35,791 nucleotides of DNA. Origin: Chloroflexota bacterium (GTDB lineage: Bacteria; Chloroflexota; Anaerolineae; Promineifilales; Promineifilaceae). Both the position numbers and the translations under genes were made by a program. Shown here piece by piece: positions 1 through 7,958 of the stretch. Position 1 is the first letter of the stretch. Each line of letters begins with the position of its first letter. Under the pieces are notes generated by a model. The model was not told the DNA's origin, did not search any database, and saw nothing but the letters and a program-made list of their open reading frames with translations. The stretch lies in the NCBI GenBank assembly GCA_017993775.1, contig JAGOMA010000048.1, forward strand, positions 1-35,791. The letters run 5' to 3'.

Positions 1-2
1 AG

Positions 3-2315
3 GCCGCCGCAGCCATCGCCCATGCACGCATGTTCGAACAGCAAAGCCAACGCGCCGCCCAACTGGAGTTGGTCAGCCAGATAGCCCGCGACGTAACCGG
101 CGAATATGAACTGCGCGAAATTTTTGAGCAAGTTGTTCAGGCCATCAAAAAAACCTTCAACTTCCATCTGGTCAATATCTTCAGCGTCGCTGAAGATACG
201 GGCGACGTGGTCATCGAGGCCAGCAGCAGCCCGCAAATTGCCGCCCTGGAAGTCCACTTGCGGCCCGGCGAAGGCATTGTCGGCTCGGCGCTGGCTCTGT
301 GCGAAACCATTGTCGCCAACAACACCGCCGACGACCCCCGCTACCTGGCCCAAATCGGGCAAACGGCCGTTGCCCCCACCACTAGAGCGGAAATCGCCAT
401 CCCCCTGAAAACCGAAAGTAAAGTCATCGGCATTTTGGACGTGCAAAGCACGCAAATCAACGCATTTACCCACAACGAGCAGGTCGTGTTGGCCGCCCTG
501 GCCGCCGAAATTGCCATCGCCATTCACAAAGCGCAGCAGCTCAGTTGGCAGCGTGAACAGGCGTGGCTCACGGCCGCCCAATTGCAGGTCGCCGAAACCA
601 TCAGCCAGAGCAGCGAACTGAATGAAATTGTTACGGCCGTTACCCGCATCACCCCACTCCTGCTCGGCCTTTCCTTCTGCGCCATCCTGCTGTGGGACAA
701 AGAACAAAAAGCGTATCGCGGCGGCGACGTTTACGGCGCTTCGCGCGCCTTCAGCCAATGGTTCCACCAACTCTGGCTCAAACTGGGTGATTGGGGCGCG
801 CTGGACGCTGTTCACGTCGGTCACGAAGCCCTTACCAGCCGCGCCGCCCCGCCCTGGTCACGCAATTTCCTGGCCAGCGATGATCCAATCGGCCCCTTTA
901 CCCTGCTGCCCATCCACACCGCCGCCGACATGCTGGGCGTAATGATCATCGACTCGCCGCCAACTGACGACGGCAGCAGCCCATTTCCCCGGCGGCCAGA
1001 ACTGCTGCAAACCATCATGGACCAGTCGGCCAAAGCCATCGAGAGCGCCTGCCTGCGCATTGCCCAACAAGAAGAAGCGTGGGTAAACGCAGCCCTGCTG
1101 CAAACGGCCGAAGCCGTCAACAGCCTGATTGATCTGAATGAAATTTTAGACACCATCGTGCGTCTGGTGCCCATGCTGGTTGGCGTTGAATCGGCTGTGG
1201 TGCTGATCTGGGACAAACAACGGGAAGCGTTTCGGCCCGGACCCAGCTACGGCATCTCCGAAATGGGCTTAGGGTTGCTGTCTACGCTGGAATTGGAACA
1301 AAACGAATTTTTGGCCAACCATTCCCAGGCAGGCGCACTAACTCCCAATGCTGCTTATTACACCTTCCCCCTGGCTCCCTGGCTGTCTAAAGTGTTAAGC
1401 TCGTCACATGCCCACGCCTTCCCGCTCAACGCGCGCGGGCAGTTGGTCGGGGCGATGATTGTGGGCGTCGCCGAGGAAAAGGAGCGCCGCCTGACACTGC
1501 GCCACATCAGTATTTTGAATGGCATCGCCCATCAGGCGGCCACGGCCGTTGTCAACAATCAGCTCTATCTGGTGGCCGCCGAACGCAGCAAACTAGAACA
1601 AGAACTCAACGTCGCCCGCGAAATCCAGGCCAGCTTGCTGCCATACGGCCGTCCCAACATCCCCGGCTGCCAGGTAGCCAGCTTTTGGCTGGCCGCCCGC
1701 CAGGTCAGCGGCGATTTCTATGACTTCATCCGGCTGGAAAACGGCCACTGGGGCATCGTCGTCGCCGACGTAGCCGACAAAGGCGTGCCCGCCGCCCTGT
1801 TTATGGCCCTCAGCCGCACCATCTTGCGCACCGTCGCCTTCAACCGCCAAAATCCGGCCCACGTGCTGATGCGCGCCAACGAGATTCTGGACAGCGAAGC
1901 GCAGTCGGACCTGTTTGTGACAGTGTTTTACGGCGTTTGGAACCCGGAAACACAGACCCTGACCTATGCCAACGGCGGACACAACCCCCCGCTGCTGTTG
2001 GAAAGCAACGGCCGTTCCCATCTGCTAAACGGCGAAGGCATGGCCCTGGGCGTCTTGCCCTCCATCCACATTCAGCAGCAGCGCATTCGCGTCAACAAGG
2101 GCGACACCCTTATCTTTTATACCGATGGCGTTACCGAAGCCATGAACGAAGATTACGACGAATTTGGCTTGGAACGGCTGCGAATCACAGCCACAGCCCA
2201 CCAAAAACATTCCGCCTCAGACACCATCGAAGCCATCACCCAGGCCATCCGCGATCACGCTGGCGACACGCCACAGTTTGACGATATTACACTCGTTGTC
2301 ATGAAAACGACATGA
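3..2315 (+). CDS. GAF-domain PP2C/SpoIIE-type serine phosphatase, 5' end outside the window
   Basis: Probable cytoplasmic phosphatase that dephosphorylates Ser/Thr proteins such as anti-sigma antagonists or kinase targets, under control of ligand-binding GAF domains. The frame is open to the window edge: the codons before the first ATG (position 30) read AAAIAHAR, typical of the last helix of a GAF domain, so the gene starts upstream and ATG 30 is internal. Counting from ATG 30, GAF-like domains span about residues 15-170, 185-345 and 360-515, joined by helical linkers. The PP2C/SpoIIE domain fills about 525-760, with the metal-binding SGDFYDF and VVADVADKG motifs, then YANGGHNPP, FYTDGVTEAMN and FDDITLVV near the end. 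All expected acidic metal ligands appear present, so it should be active. The kinase gene follows after 10 bases, suggesting an opposed kinase/phosphatase pair. The family call is firm; the substrate is unknown. Confidence 0.93.
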   Translation, partial: AAAAIAHARMFEQQSQRAAQLELVSQIARDVTGEYELREIFEQVVQAIKKTFNFHLVNIFSVAEDTGDVVIEASSSPQIAALEVHLRPGEGIVGSALALCETIVANNTADDPRYLAQIGQTAVAPTTRAEIAIPLKTESKVIGILDVQSTQINAFTHNEQVVLAALAAEIAIAIHKAQQLSWQREQAWLTAAQLQVAETISQSSELNEIVTAVTRITPLLLGLSFCAILLWDKEQKAYRGGDVYGASRAFSQWFHQLWLKLGDWGALDAVHVGHEALTSRAAPPWSRNFLASDDPIGPFTLLPIHTAADMLGVMIIDSPPTDDGSSPFPRRPELLQTIMDQSAKAIESACLRIAQQEEAWVNAALLQTAEAVNSLIDLNEILDTIVRLVPMLVGVESAVVLIWDKQREAFRPGPSYGISEMGLGLLSTLELEQNEFLANHSQAGALTPNAAYYTFPLAPWLSKVLSSSHAHAFPLNARGQLVGAMIVGVAEEKERRLTLRHISILNGIAHQAATAVVNNQLYLVAAERSKLEQELNVAREIQASLLPYGRPNIPGCQVASFWLAARQVSGDFYDFIRLENGHWGIVVADVADKGVPAALFMALSRTILRTVAFNRQNPAHVLMRANEILDSEAQSDLFVTVFYGVWNPETQTLTYANGGHNPPLLLESNGRSHLLNGEGMALGVLPSIHIQQQRIRVNKGDTLIFYTDGVTEAMNEDYDEFGLERLRITATAHQKHSASDTIEAITQAIRDHAGDTPQFDDITLVVMKTT

Positions 2316-2325
2316 GGCAAATTGT

Positions 2326-4893
2326 ATGACCACGAAACCGGAAAAAATTGGGCGTTACGAAATTCAAGAAGAAATTGGGCGCGGCGGCATGGCCACCGTC
2401 TTCAAAGCCTACGATCCACGCTTTGAACGCCACATCGCCGTCAAAGTGCTGCCGCCGGAATTCATGCACGACCCCGAATTTCGCGCGCGCTTCAACCGGG
2501 AAGCCAAAACCATCGCCGCTCTGGAACATCCGGCCATTGTGCCGGTGTACGATTATGGCGAAGAGGTCGGGCTGCTTTATCTGGTGATGCGCTATATGCC
2601 CGGCGGTTCCCTGGCCGATCGATTGGAGCATGGTCCGCTGTCTATCGAAGAATCGGCCGAAATTTTGCAGCGGCTCGGCTCGGCTCTGGATCGCGCCCAC
2701 AGCGAAGGCATCATCCACCGCGACCTGAAACCCAGCAACATTTTGTTCGATCAATACGGCGACGCATTCTTGGCCGATTTTGGCATCGTGCGCCTGACCA
2801 CGTCCGATTCTAACCTGACGGCCAGCGGCAGTCTGGTGGGCACGCCCACTTACATGAGTCCAGAACAAGTCTACGGCGACAAAGAACTGGACGGCCGTTC
2901 CGACATCTACGCCCTCGGTGTCATCCTCTTCCAAATGCTCACCGGCCACCTGCCCTATGAAGCCGACACCCCGGCCAAAATGATGATGAAACACGTTTTG
3001 GAGCCGGTGCCACAAATCCTGAAAAACCGGCCCGACCTGCCGCCCGAAGCCGAACAAGTCGTGGGCAAAGCGCTGGCCAAAGAACGAGATGATCGCTTCG
3101 CCAGCGCCGCCGATCTAAACGCTGCCCTGAGCACCCTGACGCAGAAAAGCAAAACGGCCGTTGAAGTTCAGAATGAGCTAACCACCATGCAGTTGGCTAC
3201 CATGCAAGCCGCCATCACTCCGGAAATGCTTGAACCGGTCGAACGGCCCGCCGATGCCCACGACCTGCCCACCATCCCGCCAACCCCCATCGATACAGCG
3301 CCCGACGACCTGGCCGAAGCCGCTGCCAGCGAAGTGTTGTTGGCAAATATCCCGCTGCCGCCACCGCCGCCAAAAACCCCAGCCGAAAAAGTCGCCCCTC
3401 CGTCATACCCTGGCCAGCGCAACATCCCTATCTGGGGCTGGGTGATGGGCGGTTTGCTGCTTTTGCTCTGTCTCTGCCTGACCGGCGTCGTGGGGCTGAT
3501 TGTCAGCAATCGGGACGATATTCTGGCGAATCTTAGCGGCGGCACGCCCACGGCCGTTGCCGACAATTCGCCTACGGCCGTCGCCTTCCCCCTGCTCGAC
3601 GAAAACGACATCGCCACGGCCACCGCCAGAGCCGGGTTGATCGCCACCCGCGAGCAAATCGGCACGGCAGCGGCCATCGCGGCGGCAACCTCGGCCGTCT
3701 CCCCGACACAAGCGCCGCCCACACGCGGCCAGCCCACGCCAATTCCGCCCACCATCGCCCTGGAAAACCCGCTGGCCGCTACCCGCGCCAGCCTGCTGGC
3801 CACCCGCGCCGCCAACAACCCGCTGCTGGCAACGCCGGCCAACAACCTGGCGGGAACACGGGCCAGCCTGGCCGCCACGCGCAGCGCGCTCGGCCAGCCG
3901 CCCGCCATCCCCGCCACCTACGGCCCAACTTCCGGCGATCTGGTCCACGAAGCCGACAATGTGATTGAATCGGTGTCCTCGCAGGTTTATTTGGGCAATT
4001 TCGTCGCCCAGGCGACTGTGTTGAACCCATATGCCGCCGCCGAGAACAGTTGGGACTTTGGCCTGATTTTCCGGCAAACGGCCGTCGACGAAGAACTGCG
4101 TCTGGTTGTGGGTTCCGATGGCGTCTGGAGCCTGAACAATCGCAGCGGCGACAACGATAATTTCATTCATGAGGGCGATGTGTCGGCGTATTTGAATTTG
4201 ACGGCGAACGGCCGTAACGACCTCTTGCTCATTGCCAACGAAGAAACCGGCTACTTCTTCCTCAACGGCGAATTTATCACCACCCTGGACCTTTCCACCC
4301 GCACCGATTTTGGCGACCTGCTCCTGGGAACCGGCTTCTACAGCGTCGACGAACAGCCGGGCGCGGTGACCCGGTATGAATCCTTTGGCGTCTGGTCCTA
4401 TGTGCCCGCCTACGGCCCCCAAAGCGGCCAATTGGCCCACGCCCTCGATGGCTTCATCAAAATGCAGCCCGGCGACGTCTCGCTGCAAAATTTCGTCGCC
4501 CAGGCCGAATTTAGCAATCCCTACGCCGCCGCAACCGGCGATTGGGACTGGGGCTTCGCCTTCCGCGAAACCGACAACGAATATTGGCTCATTGTGGAAT
4601 CGAATGGCGATTGGAGTCTGGTTGATCGCCGCCCCGACGACGATTATTTCATCAACGACGGTTCGGTAGAAGGTAATCTGGCCACCGGCAGCGGCGAGCG
4701 CAACACCCTCACCCTCGTGGCGCAAAACGACATCGGCTATTTGTTCTTAAATGGTTCGTTTGTGTCTAATTTAGAATTAGGAGATCGGCGGGATGCGGGC
4801 GATGTGGCTGTGGTGGCCGCTTTTTACGACGGCAATGAAATAGCCGACACCACCACCGGCTACACCGATTTCACCGTCTGGCCCCTGCCCTGA
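2326..4893 (+). CDS. PknB-like transmembrane Ser/Thr protein kinase with duplicated extracellular domain
   Basis: Eukaryotic-like Ser/Thr kinase of 855 residues. The start has a GAGG Shine-Dalgarno inside the end of the phosphatase gene. Kinase domain about residues 11-275: glycine loop GRGGMATV (18-25), ATP-binding Lys40, catalytic HRDLKPSN with Asp133, DFG with Asp151, then SPEQ in the activation segment; all catalytic residues are intact. A Pro-rich juxtamembrane segment leads to one membrane span at about 370-393. Outside follow an Ala/Thr-rich linker with repeated ATRA motifs (about 425-525) and two homologous domains of about 160 residues (532-691 and 696-855), each opening with YGP-SG and carrying NFVAQA and YFFLNG/YLFLNG. 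These look like beta-sandwich (LamG/DUF1080-like) ligand-binding modules, not PASTA domains; that fold is inference. The gene ends against the permease gene on the other strand. Confidence 0.93.
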   Translation: MTTKPEKIGRYEIQEEIGRGGMATVFKAYDPRFERHIAVKVLPPEFMHDPEFRARFNREAKTIAALEHPAIVPVYDYGEEVGLLYLVMRYMPGGSLADRLEHGPLSIEESAEILQRLGSALDRAHSEGIIHRDLKPSNILFDQYGDAFLADFGIVRLTTSDSNLTASGSLVGTPTYMSPEQVYGDKELDGRSDIYALGVILFQMLTGHLPYEADTPAKMMMKHVLEPVPQILKNRPDLPPEAEQVVGKALAKERDDRFASAADLNAALSTLTQKSKTAVEVQNELTTMQLATMQAAITPEMLEPVERPADAHDLPTIPPTPIDTAPDDLAEAAASEVLLANIPLPPPPPKTPAEKVAPPSYPGQRNIPIWGWVMGGLLLLLCLCLTGVVGLIVSNRDDILANLSGGTPTAVADNSPTAVAFPLLDENDIATATARAGLIATREQIGTAAAIAAATSAVSPTQAPPTRGQPTPIPPTIALENPLAATRASLLATRAANNPLLATPANNLAGTRASLAATRSALGQPPAIPATYGPTSGDLVHEADNVIESVSSQVYLGNFVAQATVLNPYAAAENSWDFGLIFRQTAVDEELRLVVGSDGVWSLNNRSGDNDNFIHEGDVSAYLNLTANGRNDLLLIANEETGYFFLNGEFITTLDLSTRTDFGDLLLGTGFYSVDEQPGAVTRYESFGVWSYVPAYGPQSGQLAHALDGFIKMQPGDVSLQNFVAQAEFSNPYAAATGDWDWGFAFRETDNEYWLIVESNGDWSLVDRRPDDDYFINDGSVEGNLATGSGERNTLTLVAQNDIGYLFLNGSFVSNLELGDRRDAGDVAVVAAFYDGNEIADTTTGYTDFTVWPLP

Positions 4894-5724
4894 TCAGGTT
4901 GAACGCATCAAAACACCGCGCCCCGGGGCGAAGAGAAACACAATAAAAAAGATAAGGGTCGCCACCAGCACGACGGCCGGACCGGAAGCAATGTTCAGGT
5001 AATAGGAGGCGTACAATCCCGCCACGCCGGAAAACGCGCCAATGAGCGCGGCGACGCCCATCATCGTGGGCAGGCGGCGGGTGAGCAGCGATGCCGCCGC
5101 CGCCGGCGTGACAAACATCGCCAGCATCAGGGCTATGCCCACCACCTGCAACGATACAACAATGGTCACGGCGATGAGGATGAGCAAGAGATAACGCAAA
5201 AAAGTGGTGGGCAGCCGCAGCGTCACGGCCAGGACTGAATCAAAAGAAATGACCAGGAATTCTTTGTAGAAAAGGAAAACGGCCACGAGGACAATGGCGC
5301 CAAGAACGGCCGTTACCCACAAATCCCCCGCTGTCACCCCCAACAAATTGCCAAACAAAAAGTGCGCCAGGTCCAGCGTGTAATTGCCCGACGCCGACAA
5401 CAAAGCCACGCCCAAGGCAAACAATCCGGCGAACACCACGCCAATCGCCGTGTCTTCCTTCAGCAAACCGCGATCGGTCAGCACGCCAATGCCCACCGCC
5501 GTGAGAACGCCAAAAATGAGCGCGCCGACGGCCAGCGGCCAGCCCAGCAAAAAAGCAATCACCACGCCGGGCAAAATTGTGTGCGCCAGGGCATCGCCAA
5601 AAAAGGCCATGCCGCGCAGCACCACATAGGTGCCCAACACAGAACAAACAATGCCCACGATAACGGCCGCGACCAGCGCGCGCACGATAAAACTAAACTG
5701 AAGGGGTTCAAGAAGCCAGGTCAT
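4894..5724 (-). CDS. Zn/Mn-type ABC transporter permease (ABC-3 family)
   Basis: Integral membrane subunit of a divalent metal importer, 276 residues. It has about eight hydrophobic spans and the ABC-3 signature region near the C terminus (ALMLAMFVTPAAAASLLTRR, then a Gly/Ala-rich span and a final hydrophobic helix). A longer in-frame start at 5835 exists, but its extra 37 residues would be read through the intergenic palindrome and the end of the ATPase gene, so ATG 5724 (MTWLLEPLQFSFIVRAL) is preferred. It is the last of three genes (binding protein, ATPase, permease) in the usual ZnuABC/MntABC make-up. Its stop and the stop of the convergent kinase gene together form TGATCA with no spacer. 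Family certain; zinc versus manganese not decided. Confidence 0.9.
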   Translation of the reverse strand: MTWLLEPLQFSFIVRALVAAVIVGIVCSVLGTYVVLRGMAFFGDALAHTILPGVVIAFLLGWPLAVGALIFGVLTAVGIGVLTDRGLLKEDTAIGVVFAGLFALGVALLSASGNYTLDLAHFLFGNLLGVTAGDLWVTAVLGAIVLVAVFLFYKEFLVISFDSVLAVTLRLPTTFLRYLLLILIAVTIVVSLQVVGIALMLAMFVTPAAAASLLTRRLPTMMGVAALIGAFSGVAGLYASYYLNIASGPAVVLVATLIFFIVFLFAPGRGVLMRST

Positions 5725-5757
5725 AAATTTAGAAAGGCGCCTGTTTGGTCGCCAGAT

Positions 5758-5788
5758 GATTGGTCCAATCTTTAAGATTGGACCAATC
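5758..5788. repeat. Double palindrome GATTGGWCCAATC between ATPase and permease genes
   Basis: Two copies of the 13-base palindrome GATTGGWCCAATC (5758-5770 with T in the centre, 5776-5788 with A) are separated by TTTAA. Together they form a perfect inverted repeat with 15-base arms and a 1-base centre. It begins 3 bases after the ATPase stop codon. No T-tract follows on either side, so it does not look like an ordinary intrinsic terminator. It may be a transcript hairpin that tunes permease expression, a protein-binding site, or a small dispersed palindromic element. Confidence 0.75.
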
Positions 5789-5791
5789 TCA

Positions 5792-6640
5792 TTAGTCGTG
5801 GTCGCAGCAGGTGTCGGCCAGGAGCATATCGCCATCGTTCAGGACGGTCATGTGGCCGCCATAGGCTGCCAGGAGGTTGTCTGTGGTGAGAACGGCCGTA
5901 GCCGCGCCCAGCGCCACAATTTTACGGTTCAACAACATCACCCGGTCAAACCGTTCAGCCGCCAGATTTAAATCGTGCGTCGCCACCAAAACCGTCACGC
6001 CATCCGGCCGCAAGCCATCTAAAATCTCAAAAATCGCTTCCTGGCTGGGCAAATCCAGCCCGGTTAATGGTTCGTCTAACAGCAGCAGTTCAGCTTCCTG
6101 CGCCAGCGCGCGCGCCACAAATACACGCTGCTGCTGTCCGCCAGACAGCTCGCCAATTTGTTTATGCGCCAAATGCGCCGCGCCGACCCGCTCCAGACTG
6201 CGCCGCACCACCGCCCAATCGCCCCGGCGCGGCCAGCGGAAAAAACCGATTTGTCCTACCCGCCCCATCATTACCACGTCTTCCACCGTCACCGGAAATC
6301 CCCAATCGATCTGGCTGCGCTGCGGCACGTAGGCAATGCAAATATGCCCGGCAGGTCCGTGGCCGAAGATGGTCACTTCGCCCTGACTAGGTTTGAGCGT
6401 GCCCACAATCAGCTTAAACAGCGTGCTTTTTCCGGCGCCGTTTGGCCCTACCACGGCGATGCGCTCCCCTGCTCCTACCTGGAAAGAGACATCCTTCAGG
6501 GCGTAATCCGTGCCGCGCGTGGTCGTCACGCCATTGACGCCGGCGGCATATGCCACTGTCACGCCTTGCATCTCTAAGGTGGGACGGCCGTATTCGTGAG
6601 CCACCCCCCGGTGCGCGATTTGTCTTACAATTTCTGCCAT
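5792..6640 (-). CDS. Zn/Mn-type ABC transporter ATP-binding protein
   Basis: Cytoplasmic ATPase of the metal importer, 282 residues. Walker A GPNGAGKST (about 65-73), Q-loop in YVPQRSQIDWGFPVTVEDVV, signature LSGGQQQR, Walker B LLLLDEP, D-loop LTGLDLPSQ and switch His in ATHDL are all present. There is a short insertion (AAGVNGVTTTRGTD) before the Walker A region. The C terminus ends ADTCCDHD, a Cys/His/Asp cluster that could bind metal; that is inference. No clear Shine-Dalgarno precedes ATG 6640, which lies 18 bases after the stop of the binding-protein gene; an internal ATG at 6571 is an alternative start. The double palindrome follows its stop. Confidence 0.92.
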   Translation of the reverse strand: MAEIVRQIAHRGVAHEYGRPTLEMQGVTVAYAAGVNGVTTTRGTDYALKDVSFQVGAGERIAVVGPNGAGKSTLFKLIVGTLKPSQGEVTIFGHGPAGHICIAYVPQRSQIDWGFPVTVEDVVMMGRVGQIGFFRWPRRGDWAVVRRSLERVGAAHLAHKQIGELSGGQQQRVFVARALAQEAELLLLDEPLTGLDLPSQEAIFEILDGLRPDGVTVLVATHDLNLAAERFDRVMLLNRKIVALGAATAVLTTDNLLAAYGGHMTVLNDGDMLLADTCCDHD

Positions 6641-6658
6641 ATCGGTTTTATACCATGC

Positions 6659-7687
6659 TTATTGCAGACCGGCGACGATTGCCTGGATGTTAGCCCGAAA
6701 CATGCCAATGTAACTATCTGCGCCGCTGCCCCTCGGACCAATTGCGCCCGTGTACAGCGGAACCACGTTCACCGTGTCGCAGTTGCTCAGTTCTGCGGCC
6801 ACCGTTTGCGCCAGTTTGTCGCTGACGGTGGTTTCCGTGAACAGGGTACACACCTTATGCTCGCCCATCACCGCTATTAGATTTGCCAGATCGTTCGCCG
6901 ATGGTTCGGCCAGGGTACTCATGGCCGGGATAACCGTGCCCAACGTTTCAAAATCATATTCAGCCGCGAAGTAGCCCAGCGAATCATGATTGGTCACTAA
7001 CACCCGCTTGTCGGCGGGGATGACGGCCAATTGGGCGGCGGCTTCGGTTTGCAGCGCTTCGAGCTGCCCCAGATAGGCGGCGGCATTGGCGGTGTAGGTA
7101 TCCTGGTGCGCGGGGTCCATTTCACTTAAGATTTGCTCGATGTTGCGGGTCCACTGCACTACATTGGGCACGGCAAACCAGACGTGTGGGTCTGCCCCGC
7201 CATGTTCATCGCCGTTGCCTTCGCCGCTAAAAGCGCGCGGCTGGATGTTGGCCGATACTGGCACGAGGGGTGTCTGGTCGCCGATGGTGGTCAGGCTTCT
7301 GAGCAGCGCCTCTTCCAGGTCCCAGCCATTCACAAAAATGATGTCCGCCTGGGCGACGTTGGTCAGATCATTGGCCGATGGTTCGTAGCTGTGCGGGTCT
7401 TGCCCCGGCCCCATCAGGGTGGTCAGATCTATGGCATCGCCGCCAACCTGAGCCACAATGTCGCCGATGATGCTGGTGGTGGCGACGACGCGCAGGGCAC
7501 GGCCGTCTACATTCACCGCGTCCAATTCCGGCAGCGTGAGTGTGGCTGGTTGGTTGGAGGAAACGGCCGTGGTCGGCACGGCCGTAGCCGGCACGGCCGT
7601 CGGCCCACAACCTGGCAACCCCAACCATAACAAGGCGAGGCTCCCGCCCAAACCAATCATTCGTAAAAGATTGTGGTGCTTACGCAT
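6659..7687 (-). CDS. Metal ABC transporter substrate-binding lipoprotein (ZnuA/MntC family)
   Basis: Extracytoplasmic metal-binding lipoprotein, 342 residues. A signal peptide with lipobox LPGC (Cys27) is followed by a Thr/Ala/Val-rich linker. Cluster A-I family landmarks: GPGQDPHSYEPSANDL (first His ligand), GGADPHVWF (second His), VLVTNHDSLGYFA, and TETTVSD near the C terminus for the last acidic ligand. There is only a short GDEHGG segment where many ZnuA proteins have a long His-rich loop, so zinc and manganese remain equally possible. The start is supported by AGGAG about 12 bases upstream. First gene of the importer operon; the promoter and the overlapping dyad just upstream suggest metal-dependent repression. 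Confidence 0.92.
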   Translation of the reverse strand: MRKHHNLLRMIGLGGSLALLWLGLPGCGPTAVPATAVPTTAVSSNQPATLTLPELDAVNVDGRALRVVATTSIIGDIVAQVGGDAIDLTTLMGPGQDPHSYEPSANDLTNVAQADIIFVNGWDLEEALLRSLTTIGDQTPLVPVSANIQPRAFSGEGNGDEHGGADPHVWFAVPNVVQWTRNIEQILSEMDPAHQDTYTANAAAYLGQLEALQTEAAAQLAVIPADKRVLVTNHDSLGYFAAEYDFETLGTVIPAMSTLAEPSANDLANLIAVMGEHKVCTLFTETTVSDKLAQTVAAELSNCDTVNVVPLYTGAIGPRGSGADSYIGMFRANIQAIVAGLQ

Positions 7688-7714
7688 GAATATATAATCT
7701 CCTAAAATAGTGTT

Positions 7715-7737
7715 TTATTGATATTTAGTATCAATAA
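7715..7737 (-). promoter_or_regulatory. Probable metalloregulator operator upstream of the metal importer
   Basis: Perfect inverted repeat with 9-base arms (TTATTGATA and TATCAATAA) and a 5-base centre, located 28-50 bases before the binding-protein start codon. It covers the expected transcription start of the promoter at 7740-7767, where a bound repressor would block initiation. Size and AT-rich symmetry suit a Fur/Zur- or DtxR/MntR-type site, but it does not match one consensus well enough to choose. No regulator gene lies in the window. Confidence 0.6.
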
Positions 7738-7739
7738 GA

Positions 7740-7767
7740 ATGATAACCGAAGTCCATCGGATGTCAA
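7740..7767 (-). promoter_or_regulatory. Sigma-70-type promoter of the metal importer operon
   Basis: On the minus strand a perfect -35 TTGACA (7762-7767) and a -10 TATCAT (7740-7745) are separated by 16 bases. Transcription would start near 7733, inside the inverted repeat at 7715-7737. Confidence 0.6.
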
Positions 7768-7897
7768 ATTTTGCTGGCCGCGGCCAAATTCAAGCGACGG
7801 CATACCGATCTAGCCGCTGATGGGGACGCTAAGCGACATGAGGGCAGAGGTGGGGGAACGGCCGTTTCCCGTACACAGGTCATTGCCGCCCCGTAGG

Positions 7898-7925
7898 TTG
7901 AAATGCAAGCAGATCGGCCTAAAAT
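7898..7925 (+). promoter_or_regulatory. Sigma-70-type promoter of the dTDP-glucose dehydratase gene
   Basis: A -35 TTGAAA (7898-7903) and a -10 TAAAAT (7920-7925) are spaced 16 bases apart. Transcription would start near 7932, leaving a leader of about 27 bases that holds the AAAGGGG ribosome site before the GTG start. Apart from this, the importer promoter/operator and one ACGGCCGT copy, the 271-base divergent region 7688-7958 shows nothing else. Confidence 0.55.
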
Positions 7926-7958
7926 AAGGGCAAAATCATTTAGCAAAGGGGTCTTCTG

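Noticed and set aside
3403..4725. 440-codon open frame on the minus strand
   Set aside because: Lies fully opposite the kinase gene, whose domains and motifs are clear; the antisense frame has low-complexity Gly/Val/Ala content and no recognisable domain.
5725..5835. N-terminal extension of the permease
   Set aside because: The 37 extra residues come from the palindrome and the end of the ATPase gene; ATG 5724 starts a typical permease.
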